From an uncultured Eggerthellaceae bacterium (GTDB lineage Bacteria; Actinomycetota; Coriobacteriia; Coriobacteriales; Eggerthellaceae), in NCBI GenBank assembly GCA_944321455.1, contig CALULI010000002.1, positions 186,001-250,000 of the forward strand: a stretch of DNA of 64,000 nt, in the 5' to 3' direction. Position numbers and translations under genes: made by a program. This document shows positions 43,479 to 51,483 of this stretch, one piece after another. The notes beneath the pieces were generated by a model. It searched no databases. It had not been told where the DNA came from and worked only from the letters and a program-made list of their open reading frames with translations. The first letter of the stretch is position 1. Every line of letters starts with the position of its first letter.

Positions 43479-44981
43479 ATGGCATCTGCTGATTCATCAA
43501 GACCCGTACGTGTGCGCTTTGCTCCATCTCCAACTGGAGAACTTCACATTGGTGGTGCACGCACTGCTATTTATAACTGGGCTTTTGCTCGTTCTCATGG
43601 TGGATCTTTTATCCTTCGCATTGAAGACACTGACCCTGAACGCTCCACGGAAGAAAACAAGCAGGTCATTTTGCGTTCCATGAAGTGGCTTGGCCTTGAT
43701 TGGGACGAAGGCCCTGAAAAGGGTGGCAACTTTGGTCCCTACCTTCAGACTGAGCGTTTTAACACCTATACCGATGCGCTTGAACAGCTCAAGAAAGCAG
43801 ATGCAGTATATCCCTGCTTCTGCACCAAAGAAGAACTTGACGCCAAACGTGCTCAGGCAGAAAGCAGCGAAGGCGGCTATTCAGGCTATGACCGCACGTG
43901 TCGCAGCTTGTCAAAAGAAGAAGCGCAGGCACGCATTGATGCAGGTGAGCCTCACGTATGGCGCCTTAAGGTTCCTGAAAACCACGGCCCTATCGAATTT
44001 GAGGATGCGGTTTATGGCCATATGAGCTTTCCAATTGATGTTATGGACGACATGATTTTGGTCCGCAGTGACGGCACTCCAACCTACAACTTTGCCGTCG
44101 TTTGCGATGACACCAACATGGAAATCACCCATGTTATCCGCGGCGATGACCACCTGTCTAACACGCCACGCCAGATTCTCATTTACGAGGCACTTGGCAA
44201 GCCCGTTCCTACCTTTGCGCATCTGTCGATGATTTTGGGTGCAGACGGCCGCAAACTCTCAAAGCGCCGCAATGCTACTTCGGTTGAAGAATACGCCAAA
44301 AAGGGCTATCTCCCTGATGCGTTGGTTAACTTCTTGGCGCTGCTTGGTTGGTCACTTGATGGCGAAACCACCATCATCGACCGCAACACCTTGTGCTCTC
44401 ATTTTGATCTTGATCGCATCACGAAAAAGGATGCTATCTTTGACGAAACCAAGCTTGAATGGATGAATGGATCCTACATTCAAACCATGGGTGCAAGCGC
44501 CTGGGTAGATGCCGTTGAGCCCTTCTTGGTAGAAGCTGGCTTGTGCACCGCTGAAGATATTTCAGAAAATCGCAGCTGGTTTGAAGCGCTCTATCCACTG
44601 GTTGCCGAACGCTCAAAGCTCTTGGGTGATGCTGTTGAAAAGCTTTCCTTCATCTTTGATGGCCCTACCGTTCACCTGGACGAAAAATCAGTCAATAAAG
44701 TACTGAAAAAGGAAGGCAGCCGCGCTGACGAAGTACTGCGTGCAGTTCGCGACATCTTGGCTGATACCTCCATTGCGTGGGAGTGTGACCCACTGCAAGA
44801 TACCTGCCGTACCCTTACGGAGACGCTTGATCTGAAGGCAAAGTTTATCTTCCAGCCTATCCGTGTTGCCGTAACTGGTTCGCAGGTTTCTCCTCCCCTG
44901 TTTGAAAGCATTGAGTTGATGAAGCGTGAAGACGTGGTAGCACGCATTGACTACACGCTCCATGAAGTCTTTGGTGACTAA
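43479..44981 (+). CDS. gltX: Glutamyl-tRNA synthetase
   Basis: A 500-residue class I synthetase that charges tRNA-Glu. VRFAPSPTGELHIGGARTAI has the HIGH-type HIGG, and GADGRKLSKRRNATSV the KMSKS-type KLSKR. FPIDVMDDMILVRSDGTPTY and DDHLSNTPRQILIYEALG are typical. The start is ATG 43479 after AGGAAGG; 14 extra upstream codons are leader. A GatB-tail-like protein is nearby, but no GatCAB genes are in the window, so whether the enzyme also charges tRNA-Gln is not known. Confidence 0.96.
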   Translation: MASADSSRPVRVRFAPSPTGELHIGGARTAIYNWAFARSHGGSFILRIEDTDPERSTEENKQVILRSMKWLGLDWDEGPEKGGNFGPYLQTERFNTYTDALEQLKKADAVYPCFCTKEELDAKRAQAESSEGGYSGYDRTCRSLSKEEAQARIDAGEPHVWRLKVPENHGPIEFEDAVYGHMSFPIDVMDDMILVRSDGTPTYNFAVVCDDTNMEITHVIRGDDHLSNTPRQILIYEALGKPVPTFAHLSMILGADGRKLSKRRNATSVEEYAKKGYLPDALVNFLALLGWSLDGETTIIDRNTLCSHFDLDRITKKDAIFDETKLEWMNGSYIQTMGASAWVDAVEPFLVEAGLCTAEDISENRSWFEALYPLVAERSKLLGDAVEKLSFIFDGPTVHLDEKSVNKVLKKEGSRADEVLRAVRDILADTSIAWECDPLQDTCRTLTETLDLKAKFIFQPIRVAVTGSQVSPPLFESIELMKREDVVARIDYTLHEVFGD

Positions 44982-44993
44982 GAATAGTGGCAG

Positions 44994-45080
44994 CTGAAGC
45001 ATTCATTACGAGAAACGTTGATGACTGAAACACTCGCAACCAGAAACATTGGTAACTGAGGCATTCGTGACGGAGGAAGT
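44994..45080. repeat. Imperfect 31-bp tandem repeats before the polyferredoxin gene
   Basis: Units begin at 44994 (CTGAAGCATTC), 45025 (CTGAAACACTC) and 45056 (CTGAGGCATTC), each 31 nt, the third running into the coding region. Units 1 and 2 share AGAAAC and end TGATGA/TGGTAA. The array supplies the ribosome-site region (CTGAGG) of the next gene. Confidence 0.75.
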
Positions 45081-46152
45081 TCAACAAAGCAACCCACAAC
45101 AACCGCTTCGTGCTCAGATTTTTCCGCTCAAACGCTATTGCACGCGCGCGGCAGGTTCTGAGTGCAAGCGGTGTCAACTTGTTTGCCCTCATGATGCCAT
45201 TTCGTTCAACGAACAAAACCAACCCTGCATTGACAACGATCGCTGCACGCGCTGCGGGTTATGCCGTGGCGTGTGCGACGCTTTTGCCTCTGAGCGCATC
45301 ACGCTTCTTGATTTAGCTGATCGCGCTATGCGTTATGCCCAGGACGCGGGCCCGCTCTTTTTTACCTGTGCAGAAGCCGTTGAAGACACTACGGGTTTGC
45401 ACCAGAACGTGTTTGTTCTTCCCTGCTTGGCATCGCTTCCTCCTGAGCTGTGGGCACATCTGCTCTTACAAGGAGCCTCCGTATTCATCCATTGTGATTT
45501 TGATCGCTGCAAACAGTGTGCATGTGCGGGCCCTCAAGCAGAAGCGCTGTTTAGCTATGCCTTTTCAACAGCAGAAACGTGGTCGGGCAAGACGCTCAAT
45601 TTCTCTGATGATCTGCCTAATGAAGAATCAGTTCTTGAATTCTACGAACACCCTGACGAAATGGACCGCCGTGAAATTTTTTCATCGGTGTTTAACGAAG
45701 CCAGCGATATTGCAACAGGCAAATACCGCCAGCGCAAATCAAAATCGCAAAGCAGCTTCCACGAACAACGTGAGCGCATGAAAGCGCGCGGTCATATTCA
45801 ACAAGGCAACAATCTTACCCTGCAAGAGGCTATCCAAAACGCACCAACAAAACGCCGCTGGGCGCGTCAGCAGCTCTTAGCAGATGCTCTTCAGAATCAT
45901 CCCCGCCAAGCAGCCCAGATTGAGCGCTGGTATGCTGAAACTAATGATGTGCTTTGCAACAAAACAAAAACGTGCATTGATGTGTGCCCCACGCATGCGC
46001 GTACCTTTAACGAAGAAACTCAGATGGTTGAGGTAGACAGACGCTATTGCATCGCCTGTGGCGCGTGCGTCAACGCCTGCCAGAATCACGCCTGCTATTT
46101 AGAAGAAGGCACCGCACTGGATTTATTAGATTGGAAGGAATCTGATGGTTAA
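45067..46152 (+). CDS. Multi-cluster 4Fe-4S ferredoxin-type protein
   Basis: A 361-residue cytoplasmic iron-sulphur protein. N-terminal cysteines ECKRCQLVCPHD and NDRCTRCGLCRGVCDA suggest two [4Fe-4S] clusters. A middle CKQCACAG follows in FDRCKQCACAGPQAEAL. C-terminal CIDVCPTHA and YCIACGACVNACQNHACY suggest two more. Between them is a charged helical region (SFHEQRERMKARGHIQQG). It probably shuttles electrons, but no partner oxidoreductase is adjacent. The GTG at 45067 (CTGAGG upstream) is chosen; TTG 45049 is possible. Its end overlaps the thioesterase gene by 8 nt. Confidence 0.82.
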   Translation: MTEEVQQSNPQQPLRAQIFPLKRYCTRAAGSECKRCQLVCPHDAISFNEQNQPCIDNDRCTRCGLCRGVCDAFASERITLLDLADRAMRYAQDAGPLFFTCAEAVEDTTGLHQNVFVLPCLASLPPELWAHLLLQGASVFIHCDFDRCKQCACAGPQAEALFSYAFSTAETWSGKTLNFSDDLPNEESVLEFYEHPDEMDRREIFSSVFNEASDIATGKYRQRKSKSQSSFHEQRERMKARGHIQQGNNLTLQEAIQNAPTKRRWARQQLLADALQNHPRQAAQIERWYAETNDVLCNKTKTCIDVCPTHARTFNEETQMVEVDRRYCIACGACVNACQNHACYLEEGTALDLLDWKESDG

Positions 46153-46546
46153 CGAAGAAAACACCTTGGCAGAAATTCAAGATTACTTTGCTGCTGACCG
46201 CTTTGCTACCGAAGCAGGCTGCACCATTGTTGAAGCAAAAGCGGGTTATTGCGTTGCAGAGCTTCCCATTACCGATCATCTGTTAAACGCGAACAATACC
46301 GTTATGGGCGGTGCCACTTTCACCTTGGCTGATTTCGCCATGGCTGTTGCTGCAAATCTTGATAATAAACCAACAGTATCCATTGCATGCAATATCCGCT
46401 TCTTTGGGGTTGCAAAAGGATCGAAGCTTATTGCTACCTGCACCACCGACAAAGCAGGAAGGCGCGTTGGTTTTTACCGCGTTGATGTCTGCGATGATCT
46501 GGGCAACAAGGTAGCTAGCTACGAAGCAACGGCAAGCCGCTCGTAA
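46145..46546 (+). CDS. PaaI-type hotdog thioesterase
   Basis: A 133-residue hotdog-fold protein. The core ITDHLLNANNTVMGGATFTL contains the N-x-x-G-x-x-x-GG region where catalytic residues lie in PaaI-like thioesterases (Gly replaces the usual His before GG). ADFAMAVAANL is the following central helix, and a strand KGSKLIATCTTDKAGRRVGF ends the domain. It likely hydrolyses an acyl-CoA. It overlaps the polyferredoxin gene by 8 nt with AAGGAAT as ribosome site, so the two are co-translated. Confidence 0.87.
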   Translation: MVNEENTLAEIQDYFAADRFATEAGCTIVEAKAGYCVAELPITDHLLNANNTVMGGATFTLADFAMAVAANLDNKPTVSIACNIRFFGVAKGSKLIATCTTDKAGRRVGFYRVDVCDDLGNKVASYEATASRS

Positions 46547-46583
46547 TGCCTCAACGTGCGACGTTCATAGCGATAGCGAAGCA

Positions 46584-46648
46584 CCAAAAGCAGCTTTTGG
46601 GCGTTTGTGTTCCTTAGGACGTTTATTCTCTTTTGGATGTTTGCTTTC
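46584..46648. repeat. Palindrome and imperfect 17-19-bp repeats between convergent genes
   Basis: CCAAAAGC-A-GCTTTTGG (46584-46600) is a perfect palindrome. It is followed by CTTTTGGGCGTTTGTGTTC (46594), CTTAGGACGTTTATTCT (46613) and CTTTTGGATGTTTGCTTTC (46630). The palindrome may help end transcription of mfd or of the thioesterase gene, though neither side has a clean T-run. Confidence 0.5.
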
Positions 46649-46649
46649 T

Positions 46650-49600
46650 TTAGCTTTCCTGTTCAAACAACGTTTTGATATAGGCAAAAACGGTAGTAAG
46701 CGTTGATTCGTCTTCCTCTTTGGTTACAACCCGCATAGGAACCATCATCTTCTTTTTGTCTGCAAGATAGCGCCCTGCTCGACGTCTCAACGCTGAAGCC
46801 TGCGCCTTCGAAAGCGTAATAGGTTCAACAACCAGCTTTCCGCCCGTTACTGAAATGGTTGAAATGCCATGTTCATTCGCAAATGCTTTCAGGCGCGCTT
46901 TTTCGAACTGATTGATCGTGGCCTGAGGCATTTCAGGATGCTTCGCCAACAATTCCTCATAGATTTCGTTAACCGCATCAACGCTATCAGCATGAGCAAT
47001 TTTGCGATAGTAAAGCACGCGCTCATCCGCATCGGGCAGATACTCTTCAGGAATATAGGTATGATCAGGCGTGTTAACCACAATGTCTGACAACGCTGGT
47101 GGCAGGTAATCGGTGCTAGCAGAAGAACCTTCGCGCGCTTGCGTAACCGCTTGAGCAAGCATCTGAGCAAACAGGTCAAAACCAACCGCTGACATATTGC
47201 CGCTCTGCTCTGCTCCCAGCAAGCTGCCCGCGCCACGAATTTCCAGGTCACGCATAGCTACACGCATGCCGCTACCCAATTCGGTATGTTCATTAATAGC
47301 GGTTAGGCGCGCCGTAGCCTCTTCGGTGAGCGGCACATTATCAGGAAACATAAAGTAGGCATATGCCTGAGTGGACGACCTGCCCACACGACCCTTCAAC
47401 TGGTACATCTGAGCAAGTCCAAGGCGCTGCGAATCTTCGATAATAAGCGTATTGGTGTGCGGATTATCAATACCACTTTCGATAATGGTGGTTGCTACCA
47501 ACACATCAAGTTCTCCCGCAGAAAAGTCCTCCATCACGCGTTCAAGCTGCTCTTTCGTCATTTGACCATGCGCAACACCCACGCGCGCTTCGCCAACGGC
47601 CTGCTGTACACGCTTGACCGCTTCATCAATCGAGCGAACGCGATTGCTGACATAGTAGACCTGACCACCTCGCTGCAGTTCGCGCCTGATAGCATCAGAA
47701 ACCACATCGGGATCCCATTCGCCCACGTGAACCTTGACAGGACGACGATCATCAGGAGGTGTCAAGATAAGACTCATATCGCGCACACCCGATAAGCCCA
47801 TCTGCATGGTACGAGGAATAGGCGTAGCGGATAAGGTAAGCACATCAATGGATTCGCGCATGTTTTTAAGCTGCTCTTTATGGCCCACGCCAAAACGCTG
47901 TTCTTCATCAATGATCACAAGACCTAAATCATGCGGATTAACATCACGCGAAAGCAAACGATGGGTACCAACCAGCACGGCCACATCGCCCGAAGCGAAG
48001 CCTTCAAGGGCTGCTTTTTGCTGAGCAGGCGTACGGAAGCGCGAAAGCACTTCCACCTTCACATCGAAGGGCTTAAAGCGCTCAGAGAAGGTGGTGTAGT
48101 GCTGCTGTGCCAAAATAGTAGTAGGACACAACACCATAACTTGCTTGTTATCCTGCGTTGCTTTGAAGGCCGCACGAAGTGCAACTTCGGTTTTGCCAAA
48201 ACCAACATCGCCACAGATAAGGCGATCCATAGGACGCGCAGACTGCATATCTGCTTTCACGTCCGCTATAGCAGCAAGCTGATCAGTTGTTTCCTGGTAA
48301 GGAAACGCTTCTTCCATTTCCATTTGCCAGGGCGTATCTTCGTGATAGCGATACCCCTGCGTAGCAGCGCGGCGGGTATACACGTCAACCAAGTCAAAGG
48401 CAAGCTGCTTTGTTGCTTTACGTGCCTTGTTAAGAGCACGTGACCAGTCAGATGTATTAAGACGCGTCAAGCGAGGGCTTGATCCCTCTGGCCCAACGTA
48501 GCGCGTTAAACGGTCAAGCTGCTCAACCGGAACATAGAGCTTGTCGCCTTCGGCATATTCCAACAGCAAATAATCACGCTCTACCCCACCAACATCTTGG
48601 CGAACAATCGAGCGAAAGAAGGCAACGCCATGCGCTGCATGAACGACATAGTCGCCTGGCTTAAACGGAAATGTGATTTCAGTAACGTCAACACGCTTGC
48701 TCCGACGCACTGCCATCGAGCCTTGCGTATCGGCCAGCGCAATCAATGCTAGCTTAGCAGCAGGAAAAATCATACCCAAAGGAATATCAACATCCACTAT
48801 GGTTACCACGCCGCGCTTGAGCTTTGTTGTATCACTGCCAACCACGTCAAGTTCTTCCACAAACGGAATCCCGCGATCAACCAACTCATATTTCATGTCG
48901 GTTCGCGCGCGGAAGTTGGGCACCGAAAACACAATGCCAAAGCCCGCCTGCACCAGCGAATGAAAACGACCGAAAAGTTTTTCGGGATCCCCTGCTACAT
49001 CAACACGCTTGACCACCAGTTCGCTATCAAGCGTTGCGCCAAGACGCATGATGGACACATAGGTTGCGCGGGGGTTTTCGCCAAAATTCAAAGCCTGCGC
49101 AGAAACAAACAAGTTCTCAACGGGAATAGAGGTACCCTGTGCCACCTTTGCGTAATCATCAAGAGTATGAAGCGCATCATCGACCAACGAACGTGGCTCA
49201 ATCAACACCGTCAGCGTGTTCTGGTTGAGATAGTCCCCCATGGTTTCTGTCTTGTCATAGAGATACGGAATCAAAGCATCGGGATACGCGCGCGTATCAT
49301 CGTCCAAACACGCCACCAATTCACGTAATCCTGTATTGGTTTGCGCAGGCATATCCAAGCGCTCATGCGCACGACGGCTCCCCCGTGTGGTCACATCAAA
49401 CTCACGCACGGGATAAATCGAAACGCGCTCAAGCGAAGAAATAGTCTGTCCTGTTGAAGGGAGAAAACGACGAATTTCATCAACTTCATCACCAAAGAAA
49501 TCAAGGCGAACAGGATAGGCAAGATTGCCTGGATAGACATCGATCAAACCACCACGAACGCAAAACGTGCCTGGCCCCTCAAGTTCGCCCGTGTTTTCGT

Positions 49601-50135
49601 ATCCAAACGATACAAGAGAGCTCACGACATCCTCAAACGATTCAATGCCTGGATGAGCGCCGTCGCTGACATCCTCACCAACCGCCAGCTCCAGCGGACG
49701 CGCGATCATACGCCCAGCTGGTACCATGCGCTTCAACAGAGCACGCGCAGAAGTAACAACCACGCAGTTTTTGCCCGACTGAATAGACCAGAGCGCTTCC
49801 ATACGACGTGCTATTTCAGCAGGCTTGCGCTGCGGGTCAAACGAAAAGGGATTATCGCTGCGCTCCACGAAGCGAAAGACCGCCTCATCACCAAGAAATG
49901 ACGCAACCGTACGAGCAAAATTATCAGCAGCTTCTTCGCCTGCTGTTACCACTAACGTTGGTTGCGGATTGCGCGCAAAGCGTGCCGCAACCAAAAAAGG
50001 GCGCGCTGACGACGCAACACCAACAGTTGCATCTTCGCCGCGGTCGAGCTTTTCCCAAAAGTCGCTCAGCGCCTCGGACTTATCTATGTATGACGACAAC
50101 AAATCAATAAGCATGCGTTGTTCAAAATCCTTCAT
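46650..50135 (-). CDS. mfd: Transcription-repair coupling factor Mfd
   Basis: An 1161-residue ATP-dependent translocase that removes stalled RNA polymerase and recruits UvrA. The N-terminal UvrB-like region (VLIEPRSLVDDALHTLDDYA) is followed by the RNA polymerase-interacting domain with DYVVHAAHGVAFFRSIVRQD near residue 500. Helicase motifs include CGDVGFGKTEVALRAAF (Walker A), DEEQRFGVGHKEQLK and LSATPIPRTMQMGLSGVRDM. Motifs VATTIIESGIDNPHTNTLII and YQLKGRVGRSS follow, then a TRCF C-terminal domain. Full length. It is divergent from nth, only 90 nt between start codons. Confidence 0.97.
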   Translation of the reverse strand: MKDFEQRMLIDLLSSYIDKSEALSDFWEKLDRGEDATVGVASSARPFLVAARFARNPQPTLVVTAGEEAADNFARTVASFLGDEAVFRFVERSDNPFSFDPQRKPAEIARRMEALWSIQSGKNCVVVTSARALLKRMVPAGRMIARPLELAVGEDVSDGAHPGIESFEDVVSSLVSFGYENTGELEGPGTFCVRGGLIDVYPGNLAYPVRLDFFGDEVDEIRRFLPSTGQTISSLERVSIYPVREFDVTTRGSRRAHERLDMPAQTNTGLRELVACLDDDTRAYPDALIPYLYDKTETMGDYLNQNTLTVLIEPRSLVDDALHTLDDYAKVAQGTSIPVENLFVSAQALNFGENPRATYVSIMRLGATLDSELVVKRVDVAGDPEKLFGRFHSLVQAGFGIVFSVPNFRARTDMKYELVDRGIPFVEELDVVGSDTTKLKRGVVTIVDVDIPLGMIFPAAKLALIALADTQGSMAVRRSKRVDVTEITFPFKPGDYVVHAAHGVAFFRSIVRQDVGGVERDYLLLEYAEGDKLYVPVEQLDRLTRYVGPEGSSPRLTRLNTSDWSRALNKARKATKQLAFDLVDVYTRRAATQGYRYHEDTPWQMEMEEAFPYQETTDQLAAIADVKADMQSARPMDRLICGDVGFGKTEVALRAAFKATQDNKQVMVLCPTTILAQQHYTTFSERFKPFDVKVEVLSRFRTPAQQKAALEGFASGDVAVLVGTHRLLSRDVNPHDLGLVIIDEEQRFGVGHKEQLKNMRESIDVLTLSATPIPRTMQMGLSGVRDMSLILTPPDDRRPVKVHVGEWDPDVVSDAIRRELQRGGQVYYVSNRVRSIDEAVKRVQQAVGEARVGVAHGQMTKEQLERVMEDFSAGELDVLVATTIIESGIDNPHTNTLIIEDSQRLGLAQMYQLKGRVGRSSTQAYAYFMFPDNVPLTEEATARLTAINEHTELGSGMRVAMRDLEIRGAGSLLGAEQSGNMSAVGFDLFAQMLAQAVTQAREGSSASTDYLPPALSDIVVNTPDHTYIPEEYLPDADERVLYYRKIAHADSVDAVNEIYEELLAKHPEMPQATINQFEKARLKAFANEHGISTISVTGGKLVVEPITLSKAQASALRRRAGRYLADKKKMMVPMRVVTKEEDESTLTTVFAYIKTLFEQES

Positions 50136-50158
50136 ATCTCAAGACGAAGCCTATCTCG

Positions 50159-50164
50159 TATAAT
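50159..50164 (+). promoter_or_regulatory. Possible nth -10 box
   Basis: TATAAT lies 61 nt before the nth ATG in the divergent mfd/nth gap. The -35 is not clear. Confidence 0.4.
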
Positions 50165-50225
50165 TTGTACCAGAGATACAACTTCGATAGTATCCATTTG
50201 TCCACCCGCAACAAGGAAATCCCGT

Positions 50226-50888
50226 ATGCCACGCGAAAAAATGACCGATAAACGCGCCCGCGCCATTGCTGTAGCAGAGCGCATGGACCAGCATTACCCT
50301 CAAGCAGAGTGTGCTCTTCATTATACGACGCCCTTTACGCTAACGATTGCCGTTCTTCTGTCTGCTCAAACAACGGACGCATCCGTCAACAAAGTAACGC
50401 CACAACTCTTTGAACGTTACCCAACAGCTGAAGCAATGGCCCAGGCAAACCCTGAAGACGTTGCCAAGATTATCCACAGTCTGGGCTTTTATCGAAACAA
50501 GGCCAAAAATTGCGTTGCCTGTGCGCAAATGATTATGAGTGATTTTGGTGGCGAAGTTCCTCGTACGATGGAAGAGATACAAAAGCTTCCTGGCGTTGGT
50601 CGCAAGACTGCCAATGTGGTCTTAAACGAAGCGTTTGGGGTTGTAGAAGGAATTGCGGTTGATACCCATGTGTTTCGCATAGCTCATCAGCTTAAATTCT
50701 CATCTGCTGACACACCTGCAAAAACCGAACAGGATCTACTCAAACTGTACCCACGCGAGTATTGGGAGCAGGTAAATCATCAATGGGTCTTGTTTGGACG
50801 CGAATACTGCATCGCGCGACGACCGCGCTGTGCTGAATGCTTCATCGCAGATCTCTGCCCTGCTGGTAAAAAACTCATTAAACAATAA
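50226..50888 (+). CDS. nth: Endonuclease III
   Basis: A 220-residue base-excision repair glycosylase/AP lyase for oxidised pyrimidines. The helix-hairpin-helix LPGVGRKTANVVLNEAFG carries the catalytic Lys (near residue 123), and GIAVDTHVFRIAHQL the catalytic Asp. The C-terminal C-X6-C-X2-C-X5-C cluster (CIARRPRCAECFIADLC) binds [4Fe-4S]. The start at ATG 50226 has CAAGGAAAT; the longer frame overlaps mfd and lacks homology. With mfd it forms a divergent repair pair. Confidence 0.96.
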   Translation: MPREKMTDKRARAIAVAERMDQHYPQAECALHYTTPFTLTIAVLLSAQTTDASVNKVTPQLFERYPTAEAMAQANPEDVAKIIHSLGFYRNKAKNCVACAQMIMSDFGGEVPRTMEEIQKLPGVGRKTANVVLNEAFGVVEGIAVDTHVFRIAHQLKFSSADTPAKTEQDLLKLYPREYWEQVNHQWVLFGREYCIARRPRCAECFIADLCPAGKKLIKQ

Positions 50889-50931
50889 TTATTTAAGCTG
50901 TAGGCACCAATAGATATAGCTAGACAAAAAA

Positions 50932-51300
50932 TTATTGTGTGTTGTTTTTTGAGTCGTTTTGGTATGAATTACGCGTAAACACCTCTGGGCCATAAAGCGC
51001 ATACTGATTGCACCACTCTTTAATACGATGACGATTTGCGATTTTATAGCGCTTCATAACCTCAACTATTGGCACTCCGTTTTTACGATCTTGCACAGCA
51101 GCTAATTTTGTTTCGACAGAATATGAGCGAGAACACTTTTCAGGATGCTTATATAAATCCGCCCCTAACACTCTCCATGCGTAAGCCCATTCACGCACTG
51201 TCTCTACATTTACATTTAGTTTGGTTGAAACAGCTTTATAGCCATAACCTGACTCAAATAATTCAAGAACTTCCAGGCGTTTTGCTTGACTTATACGCAT
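50932..51300 (-). CDS. Orphan IS3-OrfA-like helix-turn-helix protein
   Basis: A 122-residue protein with two helix-turn-helix units: RLEVLELFESGYGYKAVSTK with VNVETVREWAYAWRVLG, and ETKLAAVQDRKNGVPIVEVM with HRIKEWCNQYALYG. This tandem is the OrfA DNA-binding half of IS3/IS150-type transposases. No OrfB integrase (DDE) frame lies upstream or downstream on this strand. It is either a decayed insertion sequence or an OrfA-derived DNA-binding protein now near the adhesin. The start ATG 51298-51300 is set by the HTH; 22 further codons are open. An inverted pair (ACAATAATT/AATTATTGT) brackets the stop-proximal gap at 50884-50936. Confidence 0.8.
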   Translation of the reverse strand: MRISQAKRLEVLELFESGYGYKAVSTKLNVNVETVREWAYAWRVLGADLYKHPEKCSRSYSVETKLAAVQDRKNGVPIVEVMKRYKIANRHRIKEWCNQYALYGPEVFTRNSYQNDSKNNTQ

Positions 51301-51447
51301 ATAAATCGCACTCTCTTTCGCGATACGCGACGAGGTTTCAATAGAGATCATTGAGAAATGGAACACAGAGACACTTGAACTGATAGACGAGCCAAAAAAC
51401 GAAGCAAATATTCAATTTTGGCTTAATTTCAAGATGAATTTCATGAA

Positions 51448-51476
51448 GGTCCTGAAGTCTCGAAGACTCCAGGACC
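51448..51476 (-). terminator. Hairpin after the giant surface-protein gene
   Basis: A 13-bp stem (one G-T pair) with a TCG loop, 8 nt after the stop at 51484. On the minus strand the following sequence is only moderately T-rich (TTCATGAAATTC), so it may be a weak terminator. Confidence 0.55.
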
Positions 51477-51483
51477 GTTGTGA

